From contig JALHOV010000012.1 of the NCBI GenBank assembly GCA_022842865.1, positions 1 to 32,948 of the forward strand: a stretch of DNA of 32,948 nt. Direction: 5' to 3'. Of this stretch, positions 1-7,596 are shown piece after piece. The position numbers and the translations under genes are program-made. The first letter of the stretch is position 1; each line of letters starts with the position of its first letter. Below the pieces are notes generated by a model. The model did no database searches and was not told the DNA's origin. It worked only from the letters and a program-made list of their open reading frames with translations. Origin of the DNA: Vulcanimicrobiota bacterium (lineage in GTDB: Bacteria > Vulcanimicrobiota > Xenobia > Xenobiales > JADMJV01).

Positions 1-3000
1 GCGATCGGCATAGTCTGCCACCACCAGGATAAATCGGCCCCGATGGTCTTCCATCTGCTTGAGCATGGTTTTGGCAGCGTCTGCTTTGAAGGCTTCTGGC
101 GCACGGGCCAAACCGCCGATCTCGTCAATGAAGCCGCCCTGGCCCCACATGCTTTCGAACAGCTTCTGCACCTTGGTGGTGGTTTGGCCGACAAAACCAG
201 CCTGCAGGTCCGCGCCCTGACTCTCGCTCAGGCCGTGGCTGGGGATAATGTCGTAGGCAGCCATGAGCTTGACGATCAAGCGTGCCATGGTGGTTTTGCC
301 GGTGCCAGGCGGGCCGTCCAGGATGAAATACGGCTCGAAGCTGGCCAACGGATCGTTGCCCATCTCTTTGTCATACTCGATCGAGTCACACAAGGTGCGC
401 AGCTCGGCTTTGAGATTGTCCAGACCCTCGAGGGCGTTGATTTCCTTCCATACCTGGTCGGGTGTCAAGGCTTTTTCGGCGGCGAAGTCGTCGGGGGCCA
501 GCGTCTGCAAGGCCGCTTTGGTCATTTCCGTTTGGCCCGAGGTGAGGCGGGTGGTCTGCTTCTTGATGGCGATGTCGATCATAGATCCCACGCTGCCGGC
601 GTTGCCAAAGTTCTTCATCTTGCGGCGTTCCCGCTCCAGGCGCATCAGAGCAGCCTCACGAGTCGGCTCATCCAGCAGGCGCTGCTTGTCGGCTACCATT
701 TTGTCGAGAATCGAGCCCAGTTCCTCACGATTGTAGTCCTCGAAGGGAACCGAGGTAAAGCGGCGTTCGGCTCCATCGTCCACGTCGCGAATCAAATCGC
801 GCATTTCGCCTTTGTAGCCGGCGCCGATGAAAACGGTGTCGGCATAATCGGGGTGACCCAGGTAAGGAATCATGGCCCGGAAAGCCAGCCGGCCTTCCTG
901 AGTATCCTTGAGCTGGTGCATCTCATCCACAAAGATGACGGCGCCTTTGTTTTGCTCGAACAGCTTCTTGACGTTTTCCTCGGGCTGACTGCCGGAGAGC
1001 AAGTCCTGCACGCGGATTTCCTTGAACTTGTTGTTTTTCAGATAACCGACTTTGGTCAGGGCGTCAGCAAACAGCTTGGCCACGGTGGTTTTACCGGTGC
1101 CCGGATTGCCTTCGAAAAGCAGGTTGAGGCGGGGCGGGTCGCCGGTCAGACCGTATTCGGCCTGAGCCTTCTGCAGCTTGACCTGGGCCAACACGCTGCG
1201 CAGCTCGCGCTTGGCGGCGCCCAGGCCGACCATGCGCTCGAGTTCGTCGAGCGGATCTTTTTCCTTGACCATCTTGGCGTTGATGACGTCGTTGGTGTTG
1301 ACGCGAGACACCGCCGAGGGATCGCGTTCAAGAAAGGGCATCAGCTTGGCGCTTCGTTCGGTCTGGGCGGACTTGACTCCGCGCCAGAGCGTGAAGGCCT
1401 GACCCACTTCGCCGTCCTTGGCTTTGGCACCGATGGCGCTGATGGCTTCCTGACTGAGATCATAACCTTCGGCCTGGGCCTTCTGAGCCAGCAAATTGGT
1501 GATCATGGGAGCGCTCAAGGGCTGCGTGTTGAAGCGCTTGTGGGTCACCGTGGGCAAAGCCGTCTTGAGGCGCTCCAGATCGGAGTTGGTCCCCTGCAGC
1601 AGCAGCGGCGACTGACCGCCGAAGCGCTCGATATACTTGCCCAGGGTGGCGAAACCGGGGCTGTTCAGCCCGATCTGGGCCAAGTCGTCGAGCACCAGGA
1701 AGGCGGCGCGGCCGCTCTGGACCTGCTCGTTGAGCACCTTCTCCAGCGCATCCGGGCTGTTGAAGGTGGCGGCGGGCAGACGGAGCACGCCTTCGCCTTC
1801 GCGCCAGCGGGGGACCCCGGGGTTGCGGGCATCACGCAGCGCTTCGCCGAGACGATCGACCAGTTCGCTGACATTGTGCTGGGGCTCGCCCTTGATTTCA
1901 AAGACGTAGGGAAGCGGCGGCAGTCCCTGGGCCTTCTGCACCCGGTTCAGTTCTTCGGCGGTGCGCAACTCCTCGAACGGATCGGGGTTGACGTTGACGA
2001 TAGGCTGAGTGGTCACCTGCAACTCGGCCAGCGCTTTGGCGTCCAGCTTGTGTTTGGTGTAATATCCCTTTTCCAGAGCGGCGAACGAAAGCGGAAACTG
2101 ACGCGCCATCCGGTCCGGATCGAGCTGGTAGCGAGTGAACATCTCGGCCCCGAAAAGGCTCTGGTCGGCCTGGAAGCGTCCCGGCAGGTTCGGTCCCTCG
2201 GCTTTGAAAGCGTCCGCCAGGCCTTTACTGGAGCCGCCGGTGTTCATCACCTTATCGTAGGCGTTGCCGATTTCGCGCATCATGGTATCGGGAGCAATGT
2301 GCAGACGGCCGCCCTTCCAGTGGGAGCGCAGCAGGATCCGTGGGTTTTGCCCCTGCTCCACGATATGGGCGCCTTCTTCCATGTCGGTCAGGTTGCCGCT
2401 TTTTTCCATTTTGCCCTCGAGCTTGGCGTGGGCGTTGGAGACGCGGTCACGGGTGACGGTGATGGAATACTTAAATTTATCCAGGTCTTGCAGAATGCCG
2501 GTGGGAAGGGTATTGAGACTGCGCTTGAGCAGGGCCATGTCGCGGTCGTCGGCCGGTTCGTCCAGCTTGACCAGCTTCTCGATGGCGGTCTGGCGAAGCT
2601 TCTTTTCCGCGTCGTCCTTGCCCGCGTAGAGGATGACTTCCGGTTCCGACTTGAAGAAGGTTTCGCCAAAAGCCAGGCTGGAGCGGGACTGAGCCGCCCA
2701 TTCTTTCCAGGATTCCTTGCCGAGCACGGTCTGACGTTCTTCGGCGGTGGCCTGGCGCAGCAGCGGGTGCTGTTCGATTTCGCCGTTAAAGCGCGCTTCG
2801 ATCTCGCTCCAGGAGTTGCTTAAGGTGGTGCTACCCAGGTCTTCCGGCTTGGGCACGCTGCCCCGGTCCATGGATTGGGACAGTTCCTGATCGATGCGCG
2901 TCTGCCAGTTGGCACTCACGTCGTCGAGCACGGATTTGCGCAAACTCTCCAGTTCGCCTTTGGTGGCCGCTTCAAAGGCCTTGGCGTCTGGCTCATGTCC

Positions 3001-5454
3001 GGCCGTCTTGCTCAGGAAGCCGGTCAGCACGGTGGCTACCGCTTCGTCGGTGCGGAACATGCTCGAACTCTCCAGTTGCTCGCGAGCGCCACCGCGAACC
3101 TCGGCGGGGGTAGACTCCTCGTCGCTGAGATGCTGCACGAAGGTGCGGGAAATATTGAGGCGCTCGGAGAGCTTCTCGGGAGACAGGCCGCTCAACACTT
3201 CGTGACCGAGTTTGGCCACGTCGGTCTCGCCGTTCTGAATGGCGGTCAGGGTGGCCTGAGCCAGCTTCAATCCGGTCGGCACGTCCTGCAGGTAACCGGC
3301 CAGAGGAGCCACCAGCTTGCTCACGGCCCGATCGCCGGCGATGTCGCTTTCCTTGGCAATACCCGAAAGATAGGTCATGGCCAGGCTGCGCTGGTCGGCC
3401 TCGCTGGTTTTGTCACCGGCAATGGTCGGCATCAGTTGCAGCGCCAGCGAAGCCAGGGCTTTGCCGGAAGTTTCCTCGCCGCCCTTGGAGAGCTTCTCGA
3501 GGGTGGCTTCGACCACTTTGACCCGGGCCGGAACCGACTTCTGCACGGCGCACAGCTCGGTGGCTACGCGGCACAGGGCTTGTTCTTTAGGATTGGTGGA
3601 CTGGTTCCCGATGGCGTTCAGGAAGAAGTTGCCGACGGCGGCTTTCTCTTCGGGAGTGGCTTTGGCCACCTGAGTCATGGCTTCTTTGCCCAGTTCACCC
3701 AGGGTGGCATCGAGCGGCTTGGTCAAACCCTTGGAAAGCAGATTGAGGGTGCACTGACCGATGGCCACGGCGGCGGCGGCCGGCAACTTGGCGGCGGCGT
3801 CTGCGCTCATGCGGCTGATCAGCTTCTCGGATTCACTCAAGCCGTGCTGGGCAATGCCAGCCAGGATCGCGCTGCTGACCGGGGCCTGATCTTTGGCGTC
3901 CACTTTGGTGTTCAGCACCAGTCCAGCCAGCACGACGCTGACGGGGGCCAGGATTCGCTTGCTCAGCATATCCAAACCGGCCTGAGCCAGCGCCAACTGC
4001 GTAGCCGGGGCGCGCTCGGCTGCGGCGCTGCTCACCACTTGAGAAAAGGCCTTTTCACCCGGGTTGGCCGAGGGCAGATCGGCCACCATTCCCAGGATGG
4101 CCTGGCCGACGGCGGCTTGCTCTTGGGGTTGAGCGCCTTTGGCCTGTTCCATGGCGGCCTGACCGAAAGTGGCGAACTCGCTGGCGCTCTTGGGGAGCTC
4201 CCCGGCCGACAACGACTGAAGGCCCGCCCGAGCCAGAGCGGCCTGAGCCGCGACCGGTAGCTTCTCTCCCGCGCCCAGCAGGTTTTGCACGAAAGCCTTT
4301 TCTTCGTCGCTGGTAAGCGTGGAATGGGAAAAAACGGTGAGGACGGCGTTTCCGAGGGCGGATTTTTCCTCGGGTTTAGCGGTGCCGATCAGGGCCAGCG
4401 CCTGGCCGCCAATCTGAGTCAGCGAGCGTCCGGTCAAACCGTTCGCCCCGCCCGCCATGAAAGCCAGAGAAGCCTGTCCAAGTGCAGCTTTGCAAACATC
4501 AGGCAGAGCTTTGCCGGCGTCCTGGATGGTCATGCAAAGCGACTTTTCGGTATCGCTGGTGAGGCTCGAAGCGTTCAGATGAGTCAGCAACGAGCTGGCC
4601 AAAGCCGCGCGATCGGCAGCCGGTGCGGCGTTGGTTAAATTCAGGGCCTTGGCGGCCACATCGGCCAGTTTTTGACCGGTCAATGCAGTGACTCCCGCGG
4701 CCACGGCTTCTAAGCCGGCCTGAGCCAACGCCGTCTGGGATGCGCCCGCCAGTCCCTTGCCGGCGCCGCTCAGGGCGGTCAGCAATCCTTTTTCGGCTTC
4801 GTTGGCGTTGGCCGAAGCGGTAATGGCCGCCAGGACCGAGGTTCCCAGGGCCGCCTGATCGGGAACGGCCTGACCCGGGACCAATCCCAAGGCGGCGGTG
4901 CCCCACCTGGCCAGAACCGGCCCGTTGACCCCGGTCAGCCCTTGAGAAATGGTCTGCAGGGTGGCTTGCGAGAGGGCGCCCTGAACCGAGGCGGAGAGCG
5001 ATTTACCGGCACCCAAGGACAGGTTGCTGACCGTCTTTTCGTCCTCGTTGCTGGTAGCCTGAGCAATCCCGGTCAGGAAACGCTCGCCTACTTTGGCGCG
5101 CTCCTCGGGCTGTAGCAGACCCGATTGTTGCATGACCTTGGTGGCCACGCCGGCCAGCACGCCGCCGGCAGTCCCCGTGAGCTGCTCGGTCAAAGCCTCG
5201 AGCGAAGTGCGATGCAATGCCAACTTGGCGGTGACGGAGCCGACCACGGCGGCCGATTGCTGGGCGACGTCGGCCAGATTCTTTTCCAGGGGATTCTTAC
5301 TATAACGGGGCAGTTCGGCGACAAATTTGTCAGCCATCTCGACCTGCTCTGACTCGGTCGGCAAGCCACCAGTCCAGCTGCTCTTGGTCATCTTTCTCAG
5401 CGTCTCGGCGGCGAGTTGCTGAGTCGTTTCAATTTTTGGTCCAAAGAGCGACAC
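1..5454 (-). CDS. Giant repeat / pseudo-metallopeptidase / tandem AAA+ ATPase protein (C-terminus cut by window edge)
   Basis: Reading the minus strand from a GTG at 5454 gives 1818 codons with no stop before the window ends. GGGGGA lies six bases upstream of the GTG. Residues 81 to about 815 form helical repeats of 82 residues. Residues about 1020-1125 look like a zinc-peptidase fold with a disabled site (REIGN at 1060-1064; FGAEMFTRY at 1101-1109). A degenerate AAA module follows, with a Walker B-like FLVLDDL near 1252-1258 but no P-loop. A complete AAA+ module has Walker A GNPGTGKT (1449-1456) and Walker B VIFVDE (1506-1511). The next has GPPGTGKT (1714-1721) and GGFIDE (1773-1778), then runs off the edge. 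The paired AAA modules resemble the SpoVK/CbbX/EccA family, which remodels protein complexes; that assignment is family knowledge. There is no signal peptide, so it is probably cytoplasmic. The substrate is unknown. Confidence 0.88.
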   Translation of the reverse strand, partial: MSLFGPKIETTQQLAAETLRKMTKSSWTGGLPTESEQVEMADKFVAELPRYSKNPLEKNLADVAQQSAAVVGSVTAKLALHRTSLEALTEQLTGTAGGVLAGVATKVMQQSGLLQPEERAKVGERFLTGIAQATSNEDEKTVSNLSLGAGKSLSASVQGALSQATLQTISQGLTGVNGPVLARWGTAALGLVPGQAVPDQAALGTSVLAAITASANANEAEKGLLTALSGAGKGLAGASQTALAQAGLEAVAAGVTALTGQKLADVAAKALNLTNAAPAADRAALASSLLTHLNASSLTSDTEKSLCMTIQDAGKALPDVCKAALGQASLAFMAGGANGLTGRSLTQIGGQALALIGTAKPEEKSALGNAVLTVFSHSTLTSDEEKAFVQNLLGAGEKLPVAAQAALARAGLQSLSAGELPKSASEFATFGQAAMEQAKGAQPQEQAAVGQAILGMVADLPSANPGEKAFSQVVSSAAAERAPATQLALAQAGLDMLSKRILAPVSVVLAGLVLNTKVDAKDQAPVSSAILAGIAQHGLSESEKLISRMSADAAAKLPAAAAVAIGQCTLNLLSKGLTKPLDATLGELGKEAMTQVAKATPEEKAAVGNFFLNAIGNQSTNPKEQALCRVATELCAVQKSVPARVKVVEATLEKLSKGGEETSGKALASLALQLMPTIAGDKTSEADQRSLAMTYLSGIAKESDIAGDRAVSKLVAPLAGYLQDVPTGLKLAQATLTAIQNGETDVAKLGHEVLSGLSPEKLSERLNISRTFVQHLSDEESTPAEVRGGAREQLESSSMFRTDEAVATVLTGFLSKTAGHEPDAKAFEAATKGELESLRKSVLDDVSANWQTRIDQELSQSMDRGSVPKPEDLGSTTLSNSWSEIEARFNGEIEQHPLLRQATAEERQTVLGKESWKEWAAQSRSSLAFGETFFKSEPEVILYAGKDDAEKKLRQTAIEKLVKLDEPADDRDMALLKRSLNTLPTGILQDLDKFKYSITVTRDRVSNAHAKLEGKMEKSGNLTDMEEGAHIVEQGQNPRILLRSHWKGGRLHIAPDTMMREIGNAYDKVMNTGGSSKGLADAFKAEGPNLPGRFQADQSLFGAEMFTRYQLDPDRMARQFPLSFAALEKGYYTKHKLDAKALAELQVTTQPIVNVNPDPFEELRTAEELNRVQKAQGLPPLPYVFEIKGEPQHNVSELVDRLGEALRDARNPGVPRWREGEGVLRLPAATFNSPDALEKVLNEQVQSGRAAFLVLDDLAQIGLNSPGFATLGKYIERFGGQSPLLLQGTNSDLERLKTALPTVTHKRFNTQPLSAPMITNLLAQKAQAEGYDLSQEAISAIGAKAKDGEVGQAFTLWRGVKSAQTERSAKLMPFLERDPSAVSRVNTNDVINAKMVKEKDPLDELERMVGLGAAKRELRSVLAQVKLQKAQAEYGLTGDPPRLNLLFEGNPGTGKTTVAKLFADALTKVGYLKNNKFKEIRVQDLLSGSQPEENVKKLFEQNKGAVIFVDEMHQLKDTQEGRLAFRAMIPYLGHPDYADTVFIGAGYKGEMRDLIRDVDDGAERRFTSVPFEDYNREELGSILDKMVADKQRLLDEPTREAALMRLERERRKMKNFGNAGSVGSMIDIAIKKQTTRLTSGQTEMTKAALQTLAPDDFAAEKALTPDQVWKEINALEGLDNLKAELRTLCDSIEYDKEMGNDPLASFEPYFILDGPPGTGKTTMARLIVKLMAAYDIIPSHGLSESQGADLQAGFVGQTTTKVQKLFESMWGQGGFIDEIGGLARAPEAFKADAAKTMLKQMEDHRGRFILVVADYADR
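3259..5214 (-). repeat. Eight 82-residue helical repeats within the giant AAA+ protein
   Basis: A short helix signature of the form QAxL (for example QATLQ, QAGLE, QASLA, RAGLQ, QAGLD, QCTLN, EATLE, QATLT) recurs at residues 163, 245, 327, 409, 491, 567, 649 and 733, with a weaker copy (HRTSL) at 81. The spacings are 82, 82, 82, 82, 76, 82 and 84 residues. Inside each unit a conserved EKAALG-like segment lies about 37 residues after the signature, and an acidic xEK segment about 57 residues after it. The units are rich in alanine and leucine, which suggests an alpha-solenoid scaffold. I know of no named repeat family that matches. Confidence 0.85.
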
Positions 5455-5460
5455 GGAGAT

Positions 5461-5466
5461 TCCCCC
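5461..5466 (-). promoter_or_regulatory. Ribosome binding site for the giant AAA+ gene
   Basis: The minus strand reads GGGGGA six bases before the GTG at 5454. This spacing supports GTG as the start, and there is no ATG nearby in frame. Confidence 0.6.
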
Positions 5467-5551
5467 AGTTAGGCTAACGTATCGTTCGTTATAACCGATC
5501 GCGGGCCTGTGCGGGGCACCCAAATGTTACGAATCTGTTAAAGTCAAGACG

Positions 5552-5698
5552 TTATGTTCCCATCAGGGCGGTGCCGCCCAACAGCGACCCGTAGGCGATG
5601 GCCATCCAGGGTGCACCTTCAGGAGCAGCGGCTCCATAATGGATGGCTACTCGATGAAAAAAAGCGCCTGCGATGGCTCCAAGGATTGCTCCAAGCAT
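5552..5698 (-). CDS. 48-residue glycine-rich membrane microprotein
   Basis: An ATG at 5698 opens a 49-codon frame ending in TAA. GGAAGG sits seven bases upstream of the ATG, a strong ribosome binding site. The product starts MLGAILGAIAGAFFHR and ends in a second hydrophobic stretch around AIAYGSLLGGTALMG. The small-residue pattern (GxxxG, AxxG) is typical of packed transmembrane helices, so two short membrane helices joined by a proline-rich turn are plausible. It lies 97 bases upstream of the giant AAA+ gene in the same direction, downstream of a good promoter, so the two may share a transcript. I do not recognise a family. It could be a regulator or anchor for its neighbour, which is inference. 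Confidence 0.6.
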   Translation of the reverse strand: MLGAILGAIAGAFFHRVAIHYGAAAPEGAPWMAIAYGSLLGGTALMGT

Positions 5699-5898
5699 AA
5701 AAGTCCTTCCTGAGCCCAAGAAAATGGGCTATACCCAAACCTGCCAGAACGAGAAGAGAGCTATGCCCCGCATTCAAAGGGTCGGCAGGCGGGGGGCTAA
5801 GCTTGAGAACGCGATCTCGTGGGTGAACGGGTCACAGTGGGGCGGTCCAAGGCCCATCGAGACGGTTCGGCCCGGTGATTTTCCGGGCGCGCCGACAG
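5699..5898 (-). other. Structured 5' leader or small RNA upstream of the microprotein
   Basis: About 200 bases separate the predicted transcription start from the microprotein ATG. On the minus strand this stretch can form GCCCGG-AAAATCA-CCGGGC near its start, CCCCGC-(17)-GCGGGG in the middle and GCCCA-TTTTCT-TGGGC close to the ribosome binding site. I see no match to 6S RNA, SRP RNA, RNase P or a riboswitch I know. The last hairpin is close enough to the start codon to affect translation, but no function can be assigned from sequence. Confidence 0.4.
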
Positions 5899-5904
5899 AC
5901 TTTC

Positions 5905-5933
5905 AGTATAGGCGGCCCGGGAGGGCAAGTCAA
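5905..5933 (-). promoter_or_regulatory. Near-consensus sigma70 promoter
   Basis: On the minus strand, TTGACT (-35, 5933-5928) and TATACT (-10, 5910-5905) are separated by exactly 17 bases. Each hexamer differs from the consensus at one position. Transcription would start near 5898 and run through the structured leader, the 48-residue gene and possibly the giant AAA+ gene. This is the best-matching promoter I saw in the window. Confidence 0.7.
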
Positions 5934-5956
5934 ACCGAGAACCGAACTTATTTAAG

Positions 5957-6640
5957 GTGCAACGCAGCCCACTATTGGTGTTAGGGGAAGATACCGAACT
6001 CGATCGGCTCACCACCGCGCTCTTTCAATGGTTCTTTGGGCTCTGGATGCTGTCTTGTCCTTTTCTGCTGGGATTCATCCGCACGCCTGCCGCCCAACTG
6101 ATCTGCACGATTTTTGCCGCACTGGGGCTGCTGCTGACGCTGCTGTGCTGTTTGAAGCCTCTGCTGCGCTGCCAGCTGGTGCTGGATACCGAGCGTCAGG
6201 AGTTGTACCTCAGACACCGGCGCTTTTTCTTCTTCACTTCCCTCATGCCCGTGGGCGGAGCCGAGGAACTGGCTGGCACCACCTGGGCCGGCGAGTTGCC
6301 ACAGGCTCCCTTCACCTTCTGGTGGCGCTACGTGTCTCTGATCGTCACCAAAAAGGGACGCCGTTTCCGTGCTCTCCGGTCCGATCGAGAGTTTGAGCCG
6401 GCCCAGAGCGACGCCCGGCGTCTGGCTTACGAACTGGGCACGCTGTGTTACCCCGGCCAGGCCCAAAGCTTGCTGAGCTTGAGTCGCGAGGGGGAGAACC
6501 TGCGTTTCCATCACCGCCCCCTGATGGCCGGCCGGTGGGACGGCTGCGCCCTGATTTTCTGGGGCCTGATGATCATCCCCAGCGGCGTGATGCTCTGTTA
6601 CGGCCTCTACCAGTTGTGGGAAATGCTGCTCCGGCCTTGA
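5957..6640 (+). CDS. Membrane protein with PH-like cytosolic domain
   Basis: The 227-residue product has two N-terminal transmembrane helices (about 21-41 and 47-68), a soluble middle portion and a C-terminal helix (about 195-222). The middle portion follows the alternating beta pattern of bacterial PH-like domains: LVLDTERQELYLRHRR, then WWRYVSLIVTKKGRRFRAL, then a closing helix DARRLAYELGTLC. I inferred this by eye. The start is uncertain: GTG at 5957 is the earliest, with GTG at 5978 as an alternative and no clear ribosome binding site for either. Its stop codon overlaps the TTG start of the next gene, so the two are probably translated together. The minus-strand gene ending at 7541 has a similar architecture. 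Confidence 0.7.
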   Translation: MQRSPLLVLGEDTELDRLTTALFQWFFGLWMLSCPFLLGFIRTPAAQLICTIFAALGLLLTLLCCLKPLLRCQLVLDTERQELYLRHRRFFFFTSLMPVGGAEELAGTTWAGELPQAPFTFWWRYVSLIVTKKGRRFRALRSDREFEPAQSDARRLAYELGTLCYPGQAQSLLSLSREGENLRFHHRPLMAGRWDGCALIFWGLMIIPSGVMLCYGLYQLWEMLLRP

Positions 6641-7596
6641 CGGATGAGCTAACCGCCTGCCTGGCCGGCTACGTGGAGCAGGCCAGCCTCGAGTCCAGCG
6701 GCCAGTTCACCCTGAGCGCCGAGCACGGAATGGAGAAGCTCAAGCGCTTCACCCTGGCCGAACCCCGCCTCTATGTGCTGAACGCCATGGCCGCCGCTCA
6801 ATCGGCCCCCTCCCGCGCCATCCAGGTCCATTGTGACGCCGACGATACGATTCTAAGCGCCGACACCGAGGTAGATTTCGGTCCGTATCTCAAAGATCTG
6901 AGCCATCGCCTGCTCGACGACAAGTGCCCCCCGGCCGTCAAAGAACTGGCCATGGCCTACCACGCCGCTAAAGGTCTCAAGCCTGCCCTTATCGAGGTCA
7001 GCACACGCAGCCAACGCCTGCACTGGTCGCCCGACAAGGGAGAATCGGTAGTCGACTTCCAGGGTGACGGCCTGCGTCTGCAGGTGCGAGAAAAGATGAG
7101 CCTGCGCACGGTCCGCAAGTATTTCTCGTATCGCTTTGGCGAGGTCCGCCTGGACACCGAGGAGGACGCCCTCAAACGTCACTGCAACCTGACTTCGTTG
7201 CCCACCGTCATCAACGGCCAGTCCCTGACCCGCCCGCTGGTCCTGGGCGAATGCCGATTCCACCTGTTCTCGGGCTGCAAAGACCTGGAGGATAGCCATC
7301 CGCTGGCCCGCTGCCGCCGCGAACATGGCCAGTTGAAAGCCGTGCACAGCCAGCCCGGCCCTTTCCCGGTGGTGCTGGCCCAAGGCGGTCGTTTGCCCCC
7401 GTATCTGACACTGGTTGTGCGCGGCGTCAACTACCGAATGCCGCCGATGCCCGGCGACCGAGGCGAATTCCGCGCCGTCGCCTATGTGGACCACCTGCGC
7501 AAGGACCTCTCCCAGACCCAATTGGTCCACGACGAAGAGCTTAAGCGAGTGCTGGCGGACCTGAACAAGCTGCGCCTGAAAATGTGCTCCATTTGA
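6637..7596 (+). CDS. Protein of unknown function, possible degenerate GHKL-type (Hsp90/MutL-like) relative
   Basis: TTG at 6637 overlaps the TGA of the preceding gene (TTGA) and gives 319 residues. This is an unusual but likely coupled start; the frame is open further upstream, but only inside that gene. The first half (helical segment with YVLNAMAAAQ near residue 50, then IQVHCDADD) and the second half (LNKLRLK at the end; a C-terminal pattern RHCNLTSLPTVINGQSL) recall the order of helices and strands in GHKL ATPases, where a segment like LPVxINGxxL closes the transducer domain. The nucleotide-binding motifs of the family (N helix, DxGxG) are not visible, so I would not predict ATPase activity. 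There is no signal peptide or membrane helix. The assignment is weak. Confidence 0.65.
   Translation: MTDELTACLAGYVEQASLESSGQFTLSAEHGMEKLKRFTLAEPRLYVLNAMAAAQSAPSRAIQVHCDADDTILSADTEVDFGPYLKDLSHRLLDDKCPPAVKELAMAYHAAKGLKPALIEVSTRSQRLHWSPDKGESVVDFQGDGLRLQVREKMSLRTVRKYFSYRFGEVRLDTEEDALKRHCNLTSLPTVINGQSLTRPLVLGECRFHLFSGCKDLEDSHPLARCRREHGQLKAVHSQPGPFPVVLAQGGRLPPYLTLVVRGVNYRMPPMPGDRGEFRAVAYVDHLRKDLSQTQLVHDEELKRVLADLNKLRLKMCSI

Noticed and set aside
43-4638. Long plus-strand open frames (926, 461 and 117 codons)
   Set aside because: They lie exactly antisense to the giant AAA+ gene, which has clear Walker motifs and repeats; the plus frames show no recognisable domain and are by-products of GC-rich codon bias.
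5455-5551. Second promoter directly before the giant gene
   Set aside because: TTGACT and TATAAC both occur here on the minus strand, but not at promoter spacing relative to each other.
5673-6015. Open frames of 103 (plus) and 72 (minus) codons in the 5455-5956 spacer
   Set aside because: No ribosome binding site and no protein-like composition; they overlap the structured leader and promoter.
6445-6636. Upstream extension of the 319-residue gene
   Set aside because: It would overlap the preceding gene by 196 bases in another frame; TTG at 6637, coupled to the stop, is more natural.
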